From Planctomycetia bacterium (GTDB taxonomy: Bacteria; Planctomycetota; UBA11346), in NCBI GenBank assembly GCA_005801395.1, contig SYDV01000011.1, forward strand, positions 1-5,006: a DNA stretch of 5,006 nt, given 5' to 3'. Each line of letters begins with the position of its first letter. The stretch's first letter is position 1. The notes under the pieces are model-generated. The model searched no databases and had not been told where the DNA came from. It saw nothing but the letters and a program-made list of their open reading frames with translations. The translations under genes were made by a program, and so were the position numbers. Below are positions 1 to 5,006 of this stretch, piece after piece.

Positions 1-438
1 CGCGAGGCTGGCCTCATTGCGCACATGTAATAATGCTGCACCTTGTCCATTGAGTCGCCGCTGATTGATGCCTTCACGAATAAATAATTGTTTCGCTCTA
101 ATGCGCGGCGCTAAATCATGCATGCGCGCTTGTTCTTTCGGATCATCATGCAACGCGTGCACCATCAATCCGACTACTTTATCAATTTCCACATTCACAT
201 CATCAAGACCAACCAGCATCGTATCTTGACCAATGATAATATAACCGCGACTCCGATTCTCCATTTCCTCTAATAAGCGGCGAAGACGTTCTAATTGACC
301 AATTACCATGCGCGTTTGGTCAACCGATTGGCTGTGTTGGCGATAATCATCAACGTATCGCCAAGTGGTTACGCTAATAAATCCCAACACCGCGAGCGCG
401 AGTAAAAAAGCAAAACCAGCTGTACGTTGTGAATTCAT
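1..438 (-). CDS. CHASE3-domain membrane sensor protein, N-terminal part (runs off the window)
   Basis: The frame is open for 146 codons from ATG at 438 to the window edge, so only the N-terminus is present. Residues 6-26 form a membrane helix after a short start containing Arg5. Residues 27-146 are a charged, helical, presumably periplasmic region matching the CHASE3 pattern: a Leu-rich helix LERLRRLLEEME (49-60), then NRSRGYIIIG (61-70), equivalent to the family's ETGQRGYLLTG, then a segment with DDPKEQARMHDL (98-109). CHASE3 is an extracytoplasmic sensory domain found at the front of histidine kinases, GGDEF proteins, adenylate cyclases and chemoreceptors. Which output domain follows cannot be seen. 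A modest Shine-Dalgarno (AAGGG, 449-453) lies 10 bases upstream and supports this start. The gene is on the same strand as the 3D-domain gene but 179 bases downstream of it, so it may have its own promoter. The domain call is from recalled motif likeness and is fairly sure; the class of sensor is unknown. Confidence 0.75.
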   Translation of the reverse strand, partial: MNSQRTAGFAFLLALAVLGFISVTTWRYVDDYRQHSQSVDQTRMVIGQLERLRRLLEEMENRSRGYIIIGQDTMLVGLDDVNVEIDKVVGLMVHALHDDPKEQARMHDLAPRIRAKQLFIREGINQRRLNGQGAALLHVRNEASLA

Positions 439-448
439 CAGCAAGTGA

Positions 449-453
449 CCCTT
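449..453 (-). promoter_or_regulatory. Ribosome binding site of the CHASE3 sensor gene
   Basis: On the minus strand the sequence reads AAGGG followed by ten bases and then ATG at 438. It is a moderate Shine-Dalgarno at a slightly long but usable spacing. It supports ATG 438 as the start of the sensor, placing the membrane helix right at the N-terminus as expected for this family. Confidence 0.5.
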
Positions 454-531
454 AATCGAAGCTCCGAAAGACCATTGATAAAAAACCACCCGTATCGCTC
501 GATGTTACAAGAGGACGAAAGAACATCTCCG

Positions 532-560
532 CATATACCCTATAAAGCCGCTTACGACAA
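532..560 (-). promoter_or_regulatory. Weak sigma70-like promoter candidate for the CHASE3 sensor gene
   Basis: On the minus strand TTGTCG (555-560) and TATATG (532-537) are separated by exactly 17 bases, each matching four of six consensus positions. It sits about 95-120 bases upstream of the sensor ATG, in the gap after the 3D-domain gene. Four-of-six matches are common by chance, so this is only a candidate start for separate transcription of the sensor. Confidence 0.22.
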
Positions 561-617
561 CGGTATCTCGCTAGCGATGCTGATGTTACGTCTTCAGCGA
601 TGGTTACGGTGATGACG

Positions 618-1199
618 TCAGCAATGCCGCAGGCCCTGTTGCGGTAACGCTACATACATCCAACGACGGCCCCATTGCCATGCTTGCCCGTGCGTTTGAA
701 AGCGCAGGTCAAAATGAACGATTTTTTTCGCACCACTTTGGCGCATCGCCCCACCCGTATCGTCCACCATCGCCAAACCATACCCAGGAACATCGACCAT
801 CGTTCGGTATGGCACTAATTTTGGCTCTACTGCAATACCAAACGGAAATTTTTCCACGCTCCGATTAATCGCTGTTCGACCATCGCTAAATATACCGCAA
901 CAAATTGCACAAGGACAATATCCCGTGGTTAACACTTCCACCCAGGCCATGCCAACAGGTGCCTCAACGACCGGTTTCGGCAAGCGTTTTTCACTCACTA
1001 ATACCACGCGATAAATACGCAGGGCACCATAACTAGCAATCACACCAATCGCCACGCCCGCTAAGATTAAGCGGCAACCTGCAAACCAACTACGCCGATC
1101 AAATAACGCAGCAAACCACCAAAGCGTCAGGCGTTTCGCACCACGAATCCACGGTCGCCAAGCAGCAGCTGTCATGCCTGCGGATGGTGGGATGGTCAC
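618..1199 (-). CDS. Membrane-anchored 3D-domain protein (double-psi beta-barrel)
   Basis: This 193-residue protein has a basic N-terminal cytoplasmic part, one membrane helix at about 43-65, and a C-terminal 3D domain at about 84-187. The family's features are visible in order: GYCPCAICCG (93-102), DGRTA (106-110), GIAVEPKLVPY (121-131), DVPGYGLAMVDDTGGAM (136-152) and FDLRFQTHGQAWQWGRRW (163-180). The 3D domain is named for conserved aspartates and shares its fold with the catalytic part of lytic transglycosylase MltA and with Rpf/YabE-like cell-wall enzymes. A peptidoglycan-related role on the outer side of the membrane is therefore likely but not shown. Asp147 and Asp164 are present. The usual AVDP is AVEP here, so one acidic position is Glu125. 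The start is uncertain: GTG 1199 is the first available, ATG 1175 (Met9) is an alternative, and neither has a good Shine-Dalgarno. The gene is divergent from the flotillin operon. Confidence 0.85.
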   Translation of the reverse strand: MTIPPSAGMTAAAWRPWIRGAKRLTLWWFAALFDRRSWFAGCRLILAGVAIGVIASYGALRIYRVVLVSEKRLPKPVVEAPVGMAWVEVLTTGYCPCAICCGIFSDGRTAINRSVEKFPFGIAVEPKLVPYRTMVDVPGYGLAMVDDTGGAMRQSGAKKIVHFDLRFQTHGQAWQWGRRWMYVALPQQGLRHC

Positions 1200-1334
1200 T
1201 TCGGAATCTAGTGGGGAACACTTGGCTCAACAGCAAATATTAACTCAAGGGAATCTGAATAACCATCCCAACAACCGACCAACGGCCCCCCGAATCCACA
1301 TGACGACCGGAAATTGCTTAGTATCTTCTTCGTC
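1200..1334. promoter_or_regulatory. Divergent intergenic region between the 3D-domain gene and the yqiJ-like gene
   Basis: Promoters for both outward-facing transcription units should lie here, since the genes start on either side. I could not identify a confident pair of -35 and -10 boxes on either strand. The AT-rich core AAATATTAA (1235-1243) contains TATTAA (1238-1243), the best -10-like element for the rightward operon. GGAACA (1215-1220) lies 17 bases upstream of it and resembles an ECF-sigma -35 box only loosely. The exact left and right borders depend on the unsettled start codons of both genes. Confidence 0.35.
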
Positions 1335-2093
1335 ATGGAAGCCTTCCTAACCGCTATACTGTCTTTCCCAACGGTGTTCTTTACCAGTTTAGTTGGACTA
1401 TCTCTGTTCTATTGGCTAACCGTGATTGTCGGAGCACTGGATATTGATTTTCTGAGTCCAGATGGAAGTCACGACATCGGCGGTGATCACGGCGCAGATC
1501 ATGGCATTGGTCACGCTGCAGGCGCTGTTGACTCCTTTAATCTCGCTTCCTTTATCTCACTCGGAAAAGTCCCTGTCACAATTATTTTTTCTGCTTTCGC
1601 CTTCATTGGTTGGCAACTCAGTATGTGTGGTGAAATGTTACTGCGACCGACGCTTGGCGGATTTACTGGTGATTTTATCTATGGACTGGGGATGAGCATC
1701 GTAGTTTTTGTGCTGTCGTTTATTTTCACTGGCTTTTCGGTGAGGCCGCTACGCGGAATATTCAACATCGTGAGCGAACATGCGGGGATCACCTTAGTTG
1801 GTCGCATGGTACGAATTACGTCACGTGCCGTGAATACGACGTTTGGTACCGCAACTTGCGATAACGCGGGCGGAGGAATATTAATGCGCGTTATTTGTCG
1901 TGATGGTGTTATTTTAAAACGAGATGACGTAGCCGTTGTTGTAAGCTACGACGAAGCTCAACAAACTTACCTGGTTGCGCCCTTTAGTCACACGCCTGTC
2001 GACGTGATCGATATCACTGCACCAAATTTATCACCTTCTTCAACGCCTGCGACCCCAGTTTCACTGGAAAGGCGAGCAGAACCTCCACACTAG
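1335..2093 (+). CDS. yqiJ: YqiJ-like membrane protein with C-terminal OB-fold (flotillin partner)
   Basis: With the start at ATG 1335 the protein has 252 residues; an upstream in-frame TTG at 1314 would add seven, and neither start has a strong Shine-Dalgarno. Numbering below is from the TTG. It opens with the family-type motif FPTVFFTSLVGLSLFYWLTV (18-37) in a first membrane helix. A Gly/Asp/His-rich loop follows (49-70, His53, 59, 63, 67), then membrane helices at about 86-106 and 121-143. Residues about 155-225 are beta-rich and contain GITLVGRMVRITS and AVVVSYDE, as expected for an OB-fold. The tail from 226 is rich in Pro, Ser and Thr. Architecture and position directly before a flotillin match the YqiJ (DUF1449, NfeD-like) family, whose OB-fold proteins accompany SPFH proteins at the membrane. 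E. coli YqiJ is about 200 residues, so this one is longer, through the loop and tail. The symbol is by family, not proven orthology. Confidence 0.82.
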   Translation: MEAFLTAILSFPTVFFTSLVGLSLFYWLTVIVGALDIDFLSPDGSHDIGGDHGADHGIGHAAGAVDSFNLASFISLGKVPVTIIFSAFAFIGWQLSMCGEMLLRPTLGGFTGDFIYGLGMSIVVFVLSFIFTGFSVRPLRGIFNIVSEHAGITLVGRMVRITSRAVNTTFGTATCDNAGGGILMRVICRDGVILKRDDVAVVVSYDEAQQTYLVAPFSHTPVDVIDITAPNLSPSSTPATPVSLERRAEPPH

Positions 2094-2133
2094 CGCCACC
2101 AAACATCCGACACCGTCACCAACGGACGTTTTT

Positions 2134-2139
2134 AAGGAG
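2134..2139 (+). promoter_or_regulatory. Strong ribosome binding site of the flotillin gene
   Basis: AAGGAG lies eight bases before ATG 2148. It is the best Shine-Dalgarno in the window and fixes the flotillin start. Its neighbours in the operon have weak or absent sites, so the flotillin is probably made in higher amount than the YqiJ-like protein or the ATPase, as fits an oligomeric scaffold; that ratio is inference. Confidence 0.85.
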
Positions 2140-2147
2140 TACGCATT

Positions 2148-4241
2148 ATGGCAGACCTCATTACGACGATCGGCGAAATAATGCCGAATCTCATCATATG
2201 GAGCGTCGCCGTTATCGGCATTTTCGGATTGGGCCTGCTGATGCTGGTCAAGGCGTGTTATCGCAAAGTCGATCAAGGCTATGCGATGATAATTAATACA
2301 CTCAAAGCCGAGCCTCATGTGACTTTTACCGGCCATTTGATTATCCCGGTTGTCTACCGCGTCGAAATCATGGATATTTCGCTCAAAACCATTGAGGTTG
2401 ATCGGCAAGGCATCAACGGACTCATTTGTTCGGATAATATCCGCGCCGATATTAAAGTCGCGTTCTTTGTGCGCGTCAACAAAACCGCCGCTGACGTGCT
2501 AAAAGTCGCTGGTGCGGTCGGCGTCCAACGTGCAAGCGATACGCGAACCCTAGAAGAACTGTTCCAAGCTAAGTTCTCCGAAGCGCTGAAAACCGTTGGT
2601 AAAAAGATGAATTTCATTGACCTGTACAATGAACGGGACCAATTCAAAGAACAGATCATACAAATCATTGGCCGCGATCTGAATGGCTACAGTTTAGAAG
2701 ATGCCGCGATTGACTATTTGGAACAAACTCCGCTCAAACTGCTGGATCCTGACAACATTTTAGACAGTGAAGGCCGTAAGAAAATTATCGACCTTACCAC
2801 GCAACAACGTGTGATGGCAAATAATATTCAACGCGAAGGTGAAAAGGTTATCAAGAAGCAAGATGTCGAAGCACGCGAGGCGTTGTTGGCGCTAGAACGC
2901 CAACAAGCGGATGCGGAAGCCAAGCAAAAACGTGAAATTGCTACGACTCGCGCACGTGAACATGCTGAACAATCACGAGTTGAATTTGAAGAACACCGCC
3001 GTGCGGAAGAATCGCGTCTATCCGCCGAGCAAGAAATCGGCATTTTGCGCGAGAATTCACAACGAGAAATCGAAGTCGCCGCCAAAAACCGCGAAGGTGC
3101 CGTAGCGGTCGAAGGTGAACGCATTGAGAAAAATCGTGCTCTTGAAGCCATTAATCGCGAACGTGCGGTTGAATTGACCGTCATTGAAAAAGAAAAAGTA
3201 TTAGCCGTTGAGCGCAAAAATATTGCTGAAGTCATCCGCGAACGCGTGATGGTGGAAAAGAAAGTCGCTGAAGAAGAAGAACGCATTAAAGATGTGCGTG
3301 CGGTCATGGAAGCCAATCGCCATAAAGAAGTAGCGATTACCAAGGCGACGCAAGAAGCCGACATGGCAAAAATTAAAGAAGTTAAAATGGCTGAGGCGGC
3401 GGAATTATCTGCCATTCACAACGCGCGAGAAAAAATTGTTTTGGCTGATGCTGAACAAGCCTCAGCAGAAAAAGACACCCTTGCTGCGATTCGTCGCGCA
3501 GAAGGTCGCCAAGCCACGGCCGCTGCTGATGGTTTAGCACACGCTAAGGTACAAGAAGCCGAAGCGGTCGCGATTGAGAAACAAGGACTTGCTAAAGCTC
3601 GCGTTATGGAAGCAGACGCCAACGCGGCTAAAAAACGTGGTTTGGTGGATGTCGAAATTAAACAAGCCTCCGCACTCGCCATTGAACAGGTTGGTGAAGC
3701 CGAAGCTTCGGCCGTTGAAAATCGCATGTTAGCAGAAGCAAAGGGTTTAACCGAAAAAGCTGGTGCGATGGCGCTGCTCAACCAAGAAACACGCGGTCAC
3801 GAAGAATTCCGCATGCGCTTGGAAAAACAGGTCGAAATCGAGAAGCAACGCATCCAGGGCGATGTCACCATGGCCGAACAACGTGCGCATGTCTTAGCTG
3901 AGTCATTAAAGAATGCTAAATTCGAAATTATTGGCGGGGATGGCGCGTTCTTCGACCGCTTCGTCAATGCCGTCGGCGCTGGTAAAGCCATCGATGCAAC
4001 GGTTGGTTCAAGCCAAGTGCTGCAACACCTTGGTCGTGAATATTTATCTGATGATGGTCGCAGTCTACCAGATGATGTGAAGGATGTGCTGTCGAGTTTC
4101 GGTTCCAATGATGTTAAAAATCTCTCGATCGCTGCGGTGCTGCAAAAATTAATGGCAGGGAAAGATCCGGCCAAAGTTTCTGCGTTATTAAAACAAGCAG
4201 CGACCTTAGGCCTGATTGAAGGCAATCACCATAAACCGTGA
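2148..4241 (+). CDS. yqiK: YqiK-type flotillin (SPFH domain and long coiled coil)
   Basis: This 697-residue protein has an N-terminal membrane helix at about 14-35 and an SPFH/band 7 domain at about 36-205. VDQGYAMIIN, HLIIPVVYRVEIMDISLKTIEV and DNIRADIKVAFFVRV (96-110) match the SPFH strands. A very long charged coiled coil follows (about 208-590). Its second half (about 455-545) is Ala/Glu-rich with the flotillin-type pattern GLAxAxVxEAxAxA repeated imperfectly. The segment 591-697 is a distinct globular or helical tail beginning KFEIIGGDGAFFDRF. Flotillins oligomerise under the inner membrane and organise membrane microdomains, affecting fluidity and membrane-protein assembly; that is family knowledge. 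E. coli YqiK is about 550 residues, so this protein is roughly 145 longer. It lies 54 bases after the YqiJ-like gene, probably in one transcript, and its start is set by AAGGAG at 2134-2139. The symbol reflects family and context; strict orthology is not established. Confidence 0.93.
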   Translation: MADLITTIGEIMPNLIIWSVAVIGIFGLGLLMLVKACYRKVDQGYAMIINTLKAEPHVTFTGHLIIPVVYRVEIMDISLKTIEVDRQGINGLICSDNIRADIKVAFFVRVNKTAADVLKVAGAVGVQRASDTRTLEELFQAKFSEALKTVGKKMNFIDLYNERDQFKEQIIQIIGRDLNGYSLEDAAIDYLEQTPLKLLDPDNILDSEGRKKIIDLTTQQRVMANNIQREGEKVIKKQDVEAREALLALERQQADAEAKQKREIATTRAREHAEQSRVEFEEHRRAEESRLSAEQEIGILRENSQREIEVAAKNREGAVAVEGERIEKNRALEAINRERAVELTVIEKEKVLAVERKNIAEVIRERVMVEKKVAEEEERIKDVRAVMEANRHKEVAITKATQEADMAKIKEVKMAEAAELSAIHNAREKIVLADAEQASAEKDTLAAIRRAEGRQATAAADGLAHAKVQEAEAVAIEKQGLAKARVMEADANAAKKRGLVDVEIKQASALAIEQVGEAEASAVENRMLAEAKGLTEKAGAMALLNQETRGHEEFRMRLEKQVEIEKQRIQGDVTMAEQRAHVLAESLKNAKFEIIGGDGAFFDRFVNAVGAGKAIDATVGSSQVLQHLGREYLSDDGRSLPDDVKDVLSSFGSNDVKNLSIAAVLQKLMAGKDPAKVSALLKQAATLGLIEGNHHKP

Positions 4242-4249
4242 TTTATTCG

Positions 4250-4282
4250 TAAACTATTCAGCACGACGAACTGAATGGTTTA
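4250..4282 (+). repeat. Stem-loop just after the flotillin stop codon
   Basis: The arms TAAACTATTCAG (4250-4261) and CTGAATGGTTTA (4271-4282) pair over 12 bp with one G-U wobble and a nine-base loop (CACGACGAA). The stem starts nine bases after the flotillin TGA. No T-run follows, so it is not a standard intrinsic terminator. It could protect the 3' end of the flotillin message, set a processing site, or act as a partial terminator or attenuator lowering ATPase expression. The pairing is visible; the role is inference. Confidence 0.5.
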
Positions 4283-4324
4283 TTCCGCGCCGTGGACCGT
4301 ATTCATGTGGTTGAGCGAAATCTC

Positions 4325-4408
4325 ATGAATGCGGTACTCGCTGAAATTGAATTATTATTCTTTGTCACCCTCCATTTGTCACCCCTTCATCATGATGTAC
4401 CGTTATGA
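4325..4408 (+). CDS. Possible small leader ORF overlapping the ATPase start (ATGA)
   Basis: A frame open from 4253 ends with TGA at 4406-4408, so its stop overlaps the ATPase ATG (4405) in an ATGA junction. From ATG 4325 it would encode 27 residues with a hydrophobic stretch (AEIELLFFVTLHL) and a His-containing end. GTG codons at 4292 and 4307 are longer alternatives giving 38 and 33 residues. A weak GAG-containing site (4313-4315) lies upstream of ATG 4325. The ATPase itself has no Shine-Dalgarno, which is what makes coupling attractive. No homology is recognised. An open frame of about 50 codons can arise by chance, so this is a candidate only. Confidence 0.2.
   Translation: MNAVLAEIELLFFVTLHLSPLHHDVPL
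4361..4384. repeat. Tandem 10-base direct repeat upstream of the ATPase gene
   Basis: TTTGTCACCC occurs at 4361-4370 and again at 4375-4384, so the period is 14 bases. The pair ends 20 bases before the ATPase start codon. It could be a small duplication or a two-site binding motif in DNA or RNA. A 14-base period is not a helical turn, which argues against a classical two-site operator on one DNA face. Confidence 0.4.
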
Positions 4409-5006
4409 CAAACGCTGTGCCGACAAATGCTCCTGGACTTGATGCTGGTACGTACGAAGTCGTACGTAAACGACTAGATGCGTTGGCTGAAACCATGGTC
4501 GCGGAAGTTAACGATCTTAACCAACGACGACTCGCTGTTTTCGGTGCAACTGCGACGACTTTATTAGCCACAGAACACGTACGCACTGAACACAATTGTA
4601 TCCCACGCGATATCATCGCTTTTGGTGACCGTTTAATTTTAGGTTATCAAGTTCATTTAGGTTTAAAGTCGACCACCGTCGTCAGTGATGTTTTTAGCGA
4701 ATTACAATATGCCTATGGGACATTTAATCCGGTTCCAGCAACCCTTTTTGCTGGCGCTGCTTTTGAAAAAGATTTCGCTGAATTATTTCAATATTACAAA
4801 GAAGCACGCCTGCTGCAGCTGCGCAAAACCGATACACATTTGCTAGCAGCCTTTCAAACGGGCCAACGATTAACTGATGTCCGCGTGCTACGCTGGGCAA
4901 AATCAAAAGACCGCACCACCGTCGCTTATCAAGATAAACGCGGAACTAACGACTATATCTTGCCCGCGAGTCATGATTTTACCTGGATACGCACCACCCG
5001 TGACCA
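4405..5006 (+). CDS. DUF3686/AAA-type 'DNA repair ATPase', N-terminal part (runs off the window)
   Basis: ATG 4405 is the first start after an in-frame TGA at 4393, and the frame stays open for 200 codons to the window end. The N-terminus, including APGLDAGTYEVVRKRLDALA (9-28), LATEHVRTEHNCIPRDI (54-70) and LGYQVHLGLKSTTVVSDVF (79-97), resembles from memory the large proteobacterial proteins annotated as DNA repair ATPases. In those, a DUF3686 region precedes a C-terminal AAA ATPase module, with total lengths often above 1,500 residues. DFAELFQYYKEARL (123-136) and LRKTDTHLLAAFQTGQRLTD (139-158) fit the same family. No Walker A or B motif is within the visible part, so ATPase activity is not shown here. 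No signal peptide or membrane helix is seen, so a cytoplasmic location is likely. It follows the flotillin by 163 bases on the same strand. The 'DNA repair' label is an inherited annotation, not a demonstrated function. Confidence 0.75.
   Translation, partial: MTNAVPTNAPGLDAGTYEVVRKRLDALAETMVAEVNDLNQRRLAVFGATATTLLATEHVRTEHNCIPRDIIAFGDRLILGYQVHLGLKSTTVVSDVFSELQYAYGTFNPVPATLFAGAAFEKDFAELFQYYKEARLLQLRKTDTHLLAAFQTGQRLTDVRVLRWAKSKDRTTVAYQDKRGTNDYILPASHDFTWIRTTRD

Larger units (their letters stand above)
439..617. other. Gap between the 3D-domain and CHASE3 genes
   Basis: No convincing gene was found in this 179-base stretch. It holds a perfect 10-bp palindrome TCGCTAGCGA (568-577) and two copies of GATGTTAC (501-508 and 582-589). 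A 6-bp inverted repeat GATGTT/AACATC (501-506 and 522-527) has a 15-base loop. On the minus strand a run of six T (480-485) follows that inverted repeat after about 15 bases, which is too far for a standard intrinsic terminator. The region may carry control signals for the sensor gene, but none is clear. Confidence 0.4.

Noticed and set aside
480..527. Intrinsic terminator after the 3D-domain gene on the minus strand
   Set aside because: The inverted repeat GATGTT/AACATC has only six pairs and a 15-base loop, and the T-run is about 15 bases beyond it rather than directly after the stem.
680..868. Plus-strand 62-codon open frame inside the 3D-domain gene
   Set aside because: It lies wholly opposite a gene with clear family motifs, and its translation has no recognisable features.
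1222..1236. Sigma54-like promoter (TTGGC then GCAAA) upstream of the yqiJ-like gene
   Set aside because: The GG and GC dinucleotides are nine bases apart start to start, not the twelve that the -24/-12 consensus requires.
1215..1243. ECF-sigma-type promoter (GGAACA then TATTAA) for the flotillin operon
   Set aside because: Some bacterial flotillin operons are ECF-sigma controlled, but the -10 does not match a known ECF consensus and only the first box is suggestive.
1300..1350. 17-codon open frame from ATG 1300 ahead of the yqiJ-like gene
   Set aside because: It is very short, overlaps the beginning of the yqiJ-like gene in another frame, has no ribosome binding site and no supporting pattern.
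3699..3712. Perfect 14-bp palindrome GCCGAAGCTTCGGC inside the flotillin gene
   Set aside because: It lies in codons for an Ala/Glu repeat (EAEAS) and is explained by coding sequence; there is no sign of a binding site or terminator within the gene.
2828..4225. Long minus-strand open frames opposite the flotillin gene (2828-3415, 3416-3781, 3797-4225)
   Set aside because: They are Ser/Ala-rich mirror translations of an Ala/Glu/Arg coiled coil, which naturally lacks stops on the opposite strand. They show no family likeness and no ribosome binding sites.

Overview
The window looks like chromosomal DNA of a proteobacterium, most likely a gammaproteobacterium. The base composition is balanced, the clear ribosome binding site is AAGGAG, and the genes are proteobacterial families. 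This placement is inference from gene families; no rRNA or marker gene is present to fix the taxon.

The layout is two outward-facing blocks around a short divergent spacer at about 1200-1334. On the minus strand lie a membrane-anchored 3D (double-psi beta-barrel) protein, 618-1199, and, further downstream on that strand, the N-terminal 146 residues of a CHASE3-type membrane sensor, 1-438. The sensor continues out of the window at its C-terminal end, so its output domain is not seen. The 179-base gap between them holds short repeats and a weak promoter candidate.

On the plus strand lie three genes that form a probable operon. The first is a YqiJ-like membrane protein with a C-terminal OB-fold (about 1335-2093). 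The second is a long YqiK-type flotillin of 697 residues (2148-4241) with the strongest Shine-Dalgarno in the window. The third is the start of a large protein resembling the DUF3686 / AAA 'DNA repair ATPase' family (4405 to the window end). YqiJ/NfeD-like OB-fold proteins are established partners of flotillins: the flotillin scaffolds a membrane domain and the OB-fold protein sits beside it. The ATPase in third place suggests a stress-linked membrane complex with an energy-consuming component; this is inference from gene order and its biochemistry is not established here.

The 163-base gap between flotillin and ATPase is the least explained part. It holds a 12-bp stem-loop with no T-tract, a 10-base direct repeat, and a short open frame whose stop overlaps the ATPase start as ATGA. 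The ATPase start has no Shine-Dalgarno, so translational coupling or post-transcriptional control of the third gene is plausible. No tRNA, rRNA, CRISPR array, insertion sequence or origin was seen.
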